DNA from: Brachypodius melanocephalos
Lineage: Eukaryota; Chordata; Aves; Passeriformes; Pycnonotidae
Assembly: GCA_013398615.1 (NCBI GenBank)
Contig: VZSR01000514.1
Coordinates: 11,065,621-11,129,620 of the forward strand
Direction of reading: 5' to 3'
Length of the DNA: 64,000 nt
Part shown: positions 37,601 through 49,600 of the stretch, in pieces
Position numbering within the stretch: the first letter of the stretch is position 1
Layout of the letters: every line of letters begins with the position of its first letter
Notes under the pieces: generated by a model
Seen by the model: only the letters and a program-made list of their open reading frames with translations
Databases searched by the model: none
What the model was told of the DNA's origin: nothing
Translations under genes and position numbers: made by a program

Positions 37601-40600
37601 AGCAAAATAAAATCAGCAGCCAGGTTGTATTTATTTCATTATTTCAAGCCACGAGGACAGGATGGATCCAGCCATGATCTGAGACTTAGGGATCCTTAAC
37701 GAGCAAATTAAAACTTTCACTCACAGGAATGAAAGGCTTTTAATTCCCCATATGGATCCTGATGAAGTCCTGGCTTTATTGAAGTCCACTAGAGATGAAC
37801 ACAATTTCCATGCTATGGAAAGGCTCTCCAGGACCCCAAAGTTATCTCACCTGTTCTTTTTCAGTGCCTTTACTCTAAAACAGGTGGTTTCTTATCTCAA
37901 TCCATCACTGGGGCTGCTCATTGATTTGCAAAGGCTGAAGGGGAGCCTCCCTGCACTGCTGCCACCAGAACCTCCCTGTAAAATGTGCCCAGCACCTCGT
38001 GCCAGGCTTTGATTTTAGCAAAGATCAAGAAGGACTTTGCAGGAAGGAACCGTTTGGTAAAATTTTCAAGGTTTTGCACATCTATGGCAGGCACAAAGGG
38101 CTCTGTGATTCCCATGACAACTGTGGCAAACGCAGCTGTGGGCACCATTAATTACAGGGATTCAGCCTTGCAAGTCCACATCAACCCCTTCAGGTGCTCC
38201 TGGGCATGAGCACAGGCTCAAAAAGCAGCTTTAATGCAACCTTAAGGATTTGCCCTTTAAGGTGTGTTTCCATTTTTAGCCAGGAGTTTGGCTGGCTTAA
38301 TTAACACCAATTAAAACTGGACACTGGGTGCTTAATTCTCCCTGCACTGCAGATTTATTCCCTGCAGGTTGAAAATTTTGGGGTTTAATTTTTTCTTTTA
38401 AATGAAATACAAAGCCAAGATAAAGGGAAATGTCCTCATGTGATTTGTTCTCATGGGTCATGGCAACAGCAGCACTGCAGGAGAAAAATGTCCCTCTCAG
38501 AGCTATATTTCCTATGGATATTACAGCAACAAGACAAAAGGCAGCTGAGCTCTCTCATCCCAGCATCCAGGCCAGGAAAAGTGGATACATCTCATGGCAG
38601 AAACCCCTGCTTGTCCTTAAGTATCTGCTATAAATAATCACACCAGGAGTAAAATGTGTTTTCATTTGAGAAGTCACCTCTCTCCTTGTCAGCTTCACTT
38701 ACAGCAAAGTCAGGCTGTCAATCTGGGCGAGTTCTCCTTGAGAACACACCAGCAAAGCCAAATATTTTCCCTCCTAGCAGCACATCTACTGAAATGGGCA
38801 AGACTAAACTAAATAAAAAGCAATTATCTTTTTTCTCTTTTTTTTTTTTTTTTTTGCCCCCATAGCTCTGTGTGCTAATTGTTAACATGACCCACTCCTG
38901 CAAAGGACTGGGAAAAAATCAAATGGATTTCAACCAACGCTGCTAATTCTTCGACACAGATCTTATTTATCACCAAAAAAAAATTAAATATCTCTGCCAG
39001 GGATGGAAATTATTAACAAAAAAAAAAGAGAAGGCCAAATGCACTGCAGATGTGGGGCTACTTGGAGTGAAGGGAAAGACTGACATAAATCTATTCTGTA
39101 ATTTTGTGGCTGTTTCCTACTAAAGGAAGGACCAGAATGCAATGTGCTAAATTACTGGGGCACAGGGATATGTTGCTTAAGGTTTTTTTGTTGTTGTTTT
39201 ATTTTTTTTTTTAAAGCAGTTGCACTGCTGGCACAACAGACCCAGCTCTGTCACAAGTAATTTATTACATCAGTATATCAACTTTATTAAAAAAAGGAAA
39301 AGACAACAAAGAAGTCTGTCTTTGTGCCGAGCTCAGCTCAGACTGGTCTGGAAATATAAACAGTTTCAGAGTTTAATTAGAAACTGTTTACATCTGAAAG
39401 ATAATTTCATTTTCCTCAAATTGTAACAGAGGTAATTCCAGATAGTTCTGCTGACTCCAGAGTTTAATGGCTCTAAGCTGCCAGACTGAAAAATGCAAAG
39501 TGAGGTCTGAACAGCTGAAAACTGACTGAGAGGGGTCAGGAAATTCTGTGCTAACTACTAATGGTTTGATTATCTAACATTTAACAGCTCTGCAGCTCCA
39601 AGATGCTGCAAGTCTACGAGAAAAAAAAAAAAAAAAGAACCACTCAGTAAACTAAAGTGTCCTTTCCCACACTCTATTTCTGGTTTCTTTCCCATTTCAC
39701 CCTGACTTTTTGTCTTTTTTTAAGCTTTTTTGAAATTTTTTTTTCCTAATCTGGAGACATGCTGGATAAAGTGTTTTTCCCTTTAGGTTGATGCTGTTTT
39801 CATGGCATACCTGGCTGTGTTCTAGAGCAGTGTGCTGGAAATCTCTGGAGGGTGTAAATTTTCCCATCTGGAGACTCCAGTTCAGTGACCAAAATGAGAG
39901 TGACCTTATCTTCTGCTTCCTTGAGATCATTTTTCAAAAAGGAGAAAAGTGATTGAAACTAATACAGCAAATGGCACAAGTGATGAGTACTTTTCCAACT
40001 TGTCTTTAAGAAACTTTCACTACATTTTATTTATTTAACTACATGTTTATAAAGTAGTTAAATAAATCTTTTTTTTCCCTGGCAGCTCCCAAATCAAACA
40101 AAAGCAGATGACAGAATAAGAAGGCTCCTCAGAAAACCCTTTAAGACTCAAACCCACTGAGCCCAGCAGCTCTCCAGGAGCCCCCAGCCACCCCCTAAGA
40201 TGCAAATATTCCCTTGTGCAGTGTAAAATCAGCATTGGTGCCACTGGCCTGCTTTTGATGTGCAGCCCTAAAACCTCATTAATGGTAATGAGGGCTCCAC
40301 AGGGAGGCAGAGACCTTCAGCACCATCAAAGGACTGTGGAACACTTTAATTATGGGGTGCTGCTCCCCCAGACACCACCCTGGGGGAGGAATGAAGGGTC
40401 CCTCAGCCTGAGCCAACCCTGCTGCTCACTGAGCCCATTTCCATCAGGAGAGCTGCACTCCTGGACAGCCAGAGAGATCCCTGAGGGATCCTCATCCATG
40501 CACATCCTCCTACAAACCCTGCTTTTCATTTGGGTGCCTCCCTTCACTGGATTTGCTCAGAGCTCCCAAAATGCTGCTGCAGGTCACCAGAGGTGGAAGC

Positions 40601-43600
40601 AAACTGCAGCACAGGAGCATGTGGGGACAGTCACAGAGTGACACCATCAGAGTCCAGAAGGCTCCCCTTCATTATGGCCCCATGCTGTCTTTTAGACAGT
40701 TTTTACAAACCTCCAGGGCAGCTTTTAATTGGTTAATGGCTTTCTTGTGAATTATTCTGTTGGTTACTAAAAGACATTTTTCTTGTCTATCAAATCTACC
40801 TATTCTCAAATTGTTTACAGATTTTCTTTGCTGATTCTCATGGGACAAATCCCTTTTCATTACAGGTGCATTTATTTTTCACCCTCAGAACAGATTGCTG
40901 TGTTAAAGGAATTTCTCATTCTCCAAACAGCTTCATGTGGGAATTTACAGATTACTTGTTAGCTGCATTTCGAAGAAATGACAGGCCAGCTTCTTACCCC
41001 ATTCTTACAGGAGCAAACCAGGCTGGGCTTTGGGGGCACAGACCAATTTCTCTTCCCAAACCCTTATTTGCAGCAGAAATATCAGATGGAACAGGACAGA
41101 GACCCTGCACACAGACAGAATTCACACACCTGTGACCAAACACTTGATTAAGGAACATTCACTAATCCAGGCTGTGACACCTCAGTGGCTCTGGGGAACA
41201 TTCCAGATGTTGGACCCCAGAAGTCTGGGGAACATTCCAGATGTTGGACCCCAGAAGTCTGGGGAAGAGGGAGTGTTCTGATGCTGGACTCCTGCAATTA
41301 CAGCTGCACGTGAATGCCAAAGCTTCTGCCAGCCCTGCCCTTGCACTGAGCACAAACCCCAGAGGAATCTTTAAATCTGAGCACTGCAGAGATGGAATCA
41401 GAGCCCTCACACCAGGAAAAGCAGCCAGACCTTCCAGAGTATGGAACAGGCATGAAATGGGAATGAGGGCAGGAGGAGAAAACAAACAGCTATTTTAGAT
41501 GGCTCTGATAATATATTTGCTTCCACAGAGGCTGTCAGTAGAGGGGAGCCAATGAAACCAGCTTTTCCTTGCCAGCAGAAAGCGGTGTTTATTTATGAAA
41601 AAAGCACAAAATAAAGAGTGATGCACCCTTCCTTGGCCACTGAGGATAACACATGAAAGCAAAGCATCCAATGAACTGTTCCTAACCTGCAGCAGAGCTC
41701 CCTTTCAAGAAAATCTTGGGAATTGTCCTGTGGGGAACAAACATCTCCTAAGCTCATCCTGGGATGCCTGGACCACTTCTGCAATGGATCCATGGACCAG
41801 CTCACCCCCAGGGAGGCAAACAGGGATGTTCACATTTGCTGTATCTCCTGTGCAGCTCTTGGTGTCACTTTGAGCTCCTCACAGACATCTGCTACTACTG
41901 CTCAGGAAAAAAAAAAAAACCAAACCCCACTCTGTTCCCACTTAAATATTTTATCTCACCTTAATTACTACTGATGTACTCAGTGTTCAGTGCAGAATAT
42001 CTAATTGCTCCTGGAGGGAATTACAACCCGGTAAGTGCTGAGGCTCTTTTTTCAGTGGTAGCTGGAAGAAGCCCACCTGATGGTCCTTCCCATGGTTAAC
42101 TTTGCCCCATTTCTCCTCAGCTGTGCTTAATTCGAGTCATTAGTTTAATTTGGGGCTCTCACTCTGCTGAGTCTGAACAGATCACCTTTGCTCTCCCTCT
42201 CATTCTCGAATAGGCAGCTCCCCATTGCCTCCCTGCTTTAATTCTACCAGAAAGGTTTTAATTTTGCTTAAAAATTTACTGATAACAGCGGGGGGCTCTT
42301 TTGGGGCTGGTTAGAAAAATGTCTTCTTCAAATTACAACAGTGAATGAACCTGTATTTTTCTACTTACAATTTCTACTCTGTGCTCTTTCTGTGTTCCTA
42401 ATTGGTCTCCTCCCCCAGACCCTGCCTCCAAAAACTCAATAATTAAAGTGAAATTGTGTACTGAAAGGCAATTACTCAAAATTAGCTGTTCCTTTTTTCC
42501 CGTGAGGCACCGTTCCATAAAAATCCTCTAACATAATAATCTATAGCTGAGAGGTTGAATTGATCTCATTTCTCTTTTTTTTTTCCCCACTCACAGCCAT
42601 CACCACACAAACCAGGAATTTCCACCAGCGGTGTCACAGCCCAAGCCCCACTTCCCTGTAACACTCACAGTCATATTAAACTGAGTAAATTCAATTTAAA
42701 ACCCGAGTGAGAGAGAAACACGGAGTGACTTTAAATTCTAGCTGTGAAATTTGGAAATGAAGTGGCCTCAGTGGCTCAACCCAGTCCATTGGTTTACAGG
42801 TAATGAGATCTCAGTAAAAAGATTCACAAATCTCTCTAATATTCCTTCTTTTTCACTTGCAATAGTCCATGTACAAGACAATTTTAAAAACCAGACGAAG
42901 ATCTTCACAACAGATGCATAAAAAAGAGCACAATATGTGTTAAACATTCCTTACTGATGTGATTAGTATCACTATATTTAAATATTAATATTCCATAGTA
43001 CTAAACACTAATTCTAGTACTAAATATTCCTTATTGGGGGTATTTTTACAGGAACCACCCCCGTTTCTACAGAAGGATTTATGTGATTTTCATAGCAAAT
43101 ATCTGAATCTCTGAAAGTCCTATACTGACACAAATTTGTGGGGTTTTGTGCTTGATGTCATGTTATAAAAAATACATTTTGCTAAAGTCCTTGGTCTTTA
43201 GACATTTGTAGCTCACACACAACTGGTGCTCATCTTGCTGGTACCTTTTAAGAATAAAAACTATAAGAAGTTGATTAAAGGATAGACCCAACAGAGTTTA
43301 AATTCCACCCTGATCCCTGGAGGTTTTTTTTCCCACCAAGACCTCTTCAAAGACTGAAACAGAAGAACTGAACGAAATTAGAATAATTGATGAAATCCCT
43401 TTTAAGTCAACAGCCCTAAAACATTCCCTTTTGTGCATGACCACAGCACTGACTCCAAAGTTAAATTCACAGAGGCCTTTCTGGTATAATTTAGATATTT
43501 CCTATTTTTTGTAGACATCACTTCTCAGTGCTTTTTACTCTAATTTCAGCTAGATTTTTTTTTAATTCCACTCATTAAATCTACCTTAAACCAATTAGAA

Positions 43601-46600
43601 AAGCACAGTCAGTGCAGTGAGTACACTGAGAGCAGGCTGTCTCTCTAAATGGATGTGGGATGCTCTTAGTTTTGATTTTTTTTTTGGCTATTTCCAGGGT
43701 GCATTTGAGAGAAGGAACATTCATTTGGCCTTCCCTGAACAGACAAGCACTTCCAGAGAAGAAAACTTTTCAGTGTTCCTTCAATAATGGTGCCCAGGGG
43801 AGCATTGCTATTGGTGAGACACGATGGGTAATTAAATATTCAAAGTGTTAATTTGAAATGGGTGAGATGCAGCTTGGCTCAAGGCATGGAGTGTTCCCCA
43901 GGAAGATTTATCTCACAGACTGACAGCACGGTGTCGAGATACAGCCTGAGGCTATAAACCCAAAGTTTCCATTTCTAAATCAATAAGCAGAGCAAACAAT
44001 CAGCCTGCTCAGGGCTCTGCAGGCCACAGCTCCTCCTCAGGCACAAACTGAACACAGAGCTTGGTGAAAATCCAAAGAGGGAATTACAGGACTGAGCTGG
44101 ATCCACCTGCCCAAACTTTTGGGGTGCTGGGGGTGGGCAGAGCCTTCAAGGAAGGAGCCACAGAAACCCCAAAGGGGGAGCTGAGCTGCTTGGAGCCATC
44201 CCCAAGGCATGAGGAATGCAAAATCCAATTCCACAGAATCACAGAATCCTTAGGGTGGAAGAGACCTCCAAGATCATCAAATCCAACTCAACCCTAACCT
44301 CAACTAAACCCTGGCACCCAGTGCCACCTCAATTCTTGAACACATCCCAGAATGGTGAATCCACCACCTCCCCAGGTAGACCATTCCGATAATTTATCAC
44401 CCATTCTGCAGGAATTCCTCATGTCCCGAGGAGCACTGAGTGGGCACAGCCTTGCTCTGACCCTGCCCTGAGCCAGCCCAAGCCCAGTGCCTGGACTGGC
44501 ACATCCAGCACCCAGCACAGGGTCAGATACACCCAAGGGAAGAATTGGGAAGGAGCTGTTTAATGTCCCTCTCACCAGAGGAGTTCAGAAAGTGTCCAGG
44601 AATTTCTGTCCTGAGAGCATCCCTGTGTTTATTCCCAAGTGGAGCAGCTGAGCACCAGTAACTCAGCTGGGCTGACAGGAGCTGGGATGTTTCCTTCAGC
44701 AGCTCAGAGCCCAGCCCTGCCTGCCCAGGGCTCACCATCACCCCAGAGCTGTCTCCCCTTCACTCTGTCCCAGTGTGCACAGAGCCCTGACCTGTGCAGG
44801 ATGCAATTCCATGGGGACAGTCACCACCTATTGTCCCCAAAGAGCTGAGTCCTTGTTCTTTTCCAGACTGCAGGAATCCCTCTCGTCCTCCTCCACTCTT
44901 AAAACTCTTCTGTTTGTCTCCCAACTCGCTGTGCCTGGCCTCTGGCCACGATGCTGATTGCTGTCCTGATGGAGGGTGACAGCTCTGCCTTTGAAGGAAT
45001 TCCAAGGCTGCTGTGGGGCTGACCAGCAGGGAACAACCCTGCCCAACACTCCCTGGCCTCTCCCACATTGCTCCCCTTCTTTCCCAGAAACTTGCAGTCT
45101 TGGAAAAGGCAGGGGGAGAGCTGCTCACAATTCCCAGAAGAGGTTTTTAGGCAACAGCTGAACTTTAAGCACAGAGTGAGCACTGGAGCTGGAAGGAACA
45201 TCAGAGAACATCCAGACCATCCTCCTGTCCTCAGGCACATCCAGCTGTACCTCCACTGCTGGCAGGTGTTTGCCTCACTGGTTCTGACAGGATTCCAGTC
45301 ACAGGCACTCCAATTCCTGCATCTGGCCCAGTCTGACCATCAGAGAGCTTGGACAAATCTTACTTCAATTCAGTCCTTCCAGTCCAGTCTGAACATGGAC
45401 ATGGAGAACTTATTCCTCATCTCCTTCAGTTCCACCAGGAATTTCAAACACACCCCTGCAAGCAGTGCCAGCTCACTGTGCCCAGGGTGCCTGAAATGCA
45501 GTGTCTACAAAACCCTCCCTGTCCCCTGGCACTGTGCCTTTGCCACCAGCACAGCCACCCTCCAGTGCTGACAGGAACCAGGGAATCAGGGAATGCCCTG
45601 GGCTGGAAGGGACCCAGCAGCATCAGAGCCCAGCTCCCGGCCCTGCACTCACACAAGTGACCACAGCTTCACTGGGTTTTATTTCCCACATTTCAGATCT
45701 CTTTTCTTGGACACAGAACGCTGACCTTGCAGATTTAATTTTCTCACATGCTGAAACTGCTCCATGCTTACAACAGAAGTTTGTGCAGAACTAAAATCCT
45801 GCTCTGTACCAGACAAAAGAGTTTGCAGAGAGTCTAAGAGTGCATTTCCTGCATTGTTGGATTTCCTACACACTCATCTCACTCTTGGCTCATTTCCTGT
45901 TGTGGCTGATGTTCAGCTGGCAAGGTGAGAGAAGGTGAAATTCTGATTTAACATTTGCAACGCAGTGTGTTAGGTTGTGGATTGGGTTTTTTTTTTAATT
46001 AACCAGTTGCTTAAAGCATTTTTATCTCTCAGATTGTTCACCTGGAAATAAAAAGGTGCAACAGTACATGTTGTGCTCTGATACATTTAATTTTTTGAGC
46101 CTGAGGAGGATAACTGCAAAAAGATTCAACAGGTGTTGAAAAATCTTTTTTTAAATTTACCTTTCAATGTTCCTGAGGCACAAAATGAAACCACAGCCCA
46201 GTCTCAGGCTGGCACTTACCCAGTGGAGGGGTTCATGATGCAGCCCCCTTTATCAGTGGATGCTTTGCAGTTGCAGCCCCTCTCCAGCGTGTCGTGATTC
46301 ATCCCAAAATTGTGCCCCAGCTCGTGAGCCAGCGTCACTGCTGCACCCAGAGGGTTTTCTGAGTGATCCTTCAAAACAAAAAACCCACAGGAGAACCAGT
46401 CAATTCAGCATCTCAACCCAGCTCCAGGCACACATTCCCCCTCTAAGGTGCTATTGCCTGTCCTCCCAAATGTTTTATAAGCTCAACAGCTGAGGTTATT
46501 CTGTTGTTAAATAAACTCAATTTTCAACTCATCCATGTATAGGGCAGAGTGGGAATTTCAGGCCAGCCACTCTGGCCACCCAGTTTCCCCATCAGATATC

Positions 46601-49600
46601 TGAAACCATGGAGAAGCTGTGAACATCTTTTTACTGGGGCTTAAAATTCTGCTGTTCAGTAAATCCCCCAAACTCCCAAGTCCCAGAGAGAGGTCACCAG
46701 ACATGGGGTGTTAAAAAGGGCAATAATTTATGGGTGAGGATGATGAGGGAGAAGTGAGAAGATCCTTCATGCCAGGAGGCAAATTAAAAATGCGGCAGAG
46801 ATTTCACTCAGTCTGTTTAATTTGCTTCTTTAATATCACAATGTCCAAGATTTCACAGACTTTGTAAGAAAACCCAAGAACCTTTAAAAATCTCCTTTTT
46901 AAAATGAAAGGCCAAAGCAAGCCAGCATCTTCCACGGCCTCTTAGAAAACCTATGAACACTCTAAATGTTGAAAGTGTCAGTTTGAAATTTTAGCATTAA
47001 TCTGATTTCTGGGCCAATCATTTCTGAGACATTCACTGCATGGTCTGATTACAGGCTGCTGATCACAATGACGCTTTGGCTTAACCACAAGTAAGAGACC
47101 TTTCCACACCCATCATTTTCCTTTGGGGGAAAAAAAAAAGCCACTACACTTGTAAGAAAGCTTTCCCTGAAGGCATAAACATGTAATATAAATGCATGAT
47201 CCACCATTTATCAGGGAGTAAATGGAATTACTGTGTACAGCTGCCTGCTCCAGAAGCGTGCATGAATATATTCACTTTAAATAACTCCTCCGGCATCATC
47301 TAAGCCAAACTCCAGACTAAAAAGAAGTGAAAGGTAAAACTGTCTAAAATATTACCTGTGTACTAATGGAGGCCTTAATAAATGACTTGGGGTAGATGTG
47401 AGAGTTTCTTCTTTCATCTGTCTGGGCTAACATTTTTTAGTAAATCATTTCTCAGGCAGCAAATAAAATCAAGAAGAGAATGCAGCCATTCTGAACACAC
47501 CAAACTGCTCCTTCTGCAGCTGGAATCAGCTCAAAAGAATTTTATCTTTTCACAAAATGTCTCTTTTAAATCTTTTTTTCCTGGATTTTAAAATCTTTAT
47601 ATAAAAATTTTGTCACAGCCAGTTTGTGTGCAGTTTGTCCTGCACAACACCTACATAATGAGGTATCTTATTTAGATCCTGGTCTGATACAGATGGATTT
47701 GTCTTTGTGCACACAGTAATTGATGGAATAGTTAAGAGAATTCAGTGTAATTGAACCTGATTTCATAAAAAGAGCACAACCTCTCACTCAAAAGGGAAAA
47801 AATGCAGGGCTGAAGATTAAGAAAACAGCAAAGTAATTCCATATAATTTACCACTGGCTTACGGGATGATGCCTTGAAATTCGGGCTATCAGGTCAGGAC
47901 AGAAACTCCTCACGGAGCTACACAGACACACAGCAAATTGAGCTCAGACTTTCTTTACTTCCCCAGTATCTCCTCCACTTACTGAGCAGTGATTATATTT
48001 CTCTGAATCCTCTGAAGCTGTCAGCTAAAACTAAAAACAAGGATTCACACAGTCCACTCCAGAAGTGGAGCAATAAATGATGTGAAATGTAATTTGGGAC
48101 TTGAATAGGCAAACAATTATTCCAGCCCATGCAGTTCTCATTACTTGCTCAGCCCCACTTGGAATGCAATTTTATCAGCTTCTAGAGAGGGTTTTTAAAA
48201 GGAGGAATGTGATGCCTCAGCAAAAGAGGTTATTTGAAGACAGCATAAATGAAGATTATCAAAACAAACAGTGACATGTTCCATTTGATACTGAGACCGT
48301 TTAAGTATCACAAGGCCCAAAGAAATGAATAGCAATGTGACTTTGATTTATTCCACCAGGGTCTTTCAAAGTTAACTTGAGCAGCAAAAGTCATTACCAA
48401 ACACATTTCACAATCACTGAATAAGCAACCATCTACTGTTAAGACATTATAAGCTGTTGCACAAAACATGCAGCTGCTTTCAGCTGAACCCTGCTTCATT
48501 CCACTGGGATTTGAATCAGATCCTAATAATTAAATACTGTCACCTACAGCTCCAACAGGCAAATGCCCTGCTCCTGGTACCTCCAGTGTGTGTTCAGTTG
48601 CTTCACAGAGCCACAGAATGGTTTGAATTGGAAGGGACCTCAAAAACCATCCAGTCCCACCCCACCTTCCCTACCCCAGGCTGCTCCAAGCCCTGTCCAG
48701 CCTGTCCTTGGGCACTGCCAGGGATCCAGGGGCAGCCACAGCTGCTCTGGGCACCCTGTGCCAGGGCCTGCCCACCCTCAGGGAACAATTCCTTCCTAAT
48801 ATCCAATCTAAATCTCTCCTCTCTAAGTTTGCCCTATCTGCCCAGATAAAAAGTAATTTTCCTCTTCTCTTGGAAATATTTTAAGTCCACAAATTCAGTG
48901 GGCAACTTTTGGAAATGGAAGAATGGAGACTGAAGCACGTCAAAGACTCGCTTTAATGTCAAATCCTCTTTGGTTTTTCTGTGACACTACAGAAACTTCA
49001 CGGGAAAATGAAATGATAAAGGTCTTGTTAAAGCTTCTCACACTCACATGGCTGCTCTCCCTGCTTTGAGCTCCTCTGAAAATTAATGGGAGACAGGGTG
49101 TCACCCACTGAGAGGACTCAGCCCTATGGAAAAGAGACAGGCAGGCTCCCAGGGAGGCATGACAGAGGAATTTAGATCATGAAGCAGAGCTGACTAACTG
49201 CAAAAAGAACCAGGAAAAGCACATCAGACAAGAGTCACTCCAGATTTTGCATTCAAATGTCATTTCTGACGCAGTTTCTCATTGTCTTTTCTTCCAGAAC
49301 AGGTTTTAGAGTGTGGGAGTTTTTGGTGTTGAGTGCTGGGGGTGGGATGAGTGAGAAATTGGCTGAATAATGAGGTTGGCCAAATGTTCATTTGCAGTAT
49401 TGGGACACCTGAACTCCTCACCTTCCCAGGCTAAGAGTGATTCATTCTTCCATAGAATCACAGAGTCTTTTAGGTTGGAAAAGACCCTTAAGGTCATGGA
49501 GTCCAATCATTCCCCAGCACTGCCAAGGCCACCACTGCCCCATGTCCTCAAGTGCCACATCCACAGGGGCTTTTAAACCCCTCCAGGAGTGGGGACTCCA

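Larger units (their letters stand above)
28789..46219 (-). other. ADAM12 intron between exons 6 and 7 (largest complete intron)
   Basis: 17,431 bp. It holds four CR1 fragments or relics, an AAT array, a gap-interrupted 20-bp array and two small tandem duplications (listed separately). Stretches with nothing recognisable include 29930-32950, 33140-34940, 35045-37020, 37105-41185 and 41270-44230. The part 44040-45660 is GC-richer than average and may contain further decayed repeats that I cannot name. Confidence 0.8.

Noticed and set aside
44040..45660. A second gene or GC-rich promoter
   Set aside because: GC content is raised and many open frames overlap, but none has a domain, consistent frame or splice logic; decayed repeats are the simpler reading.
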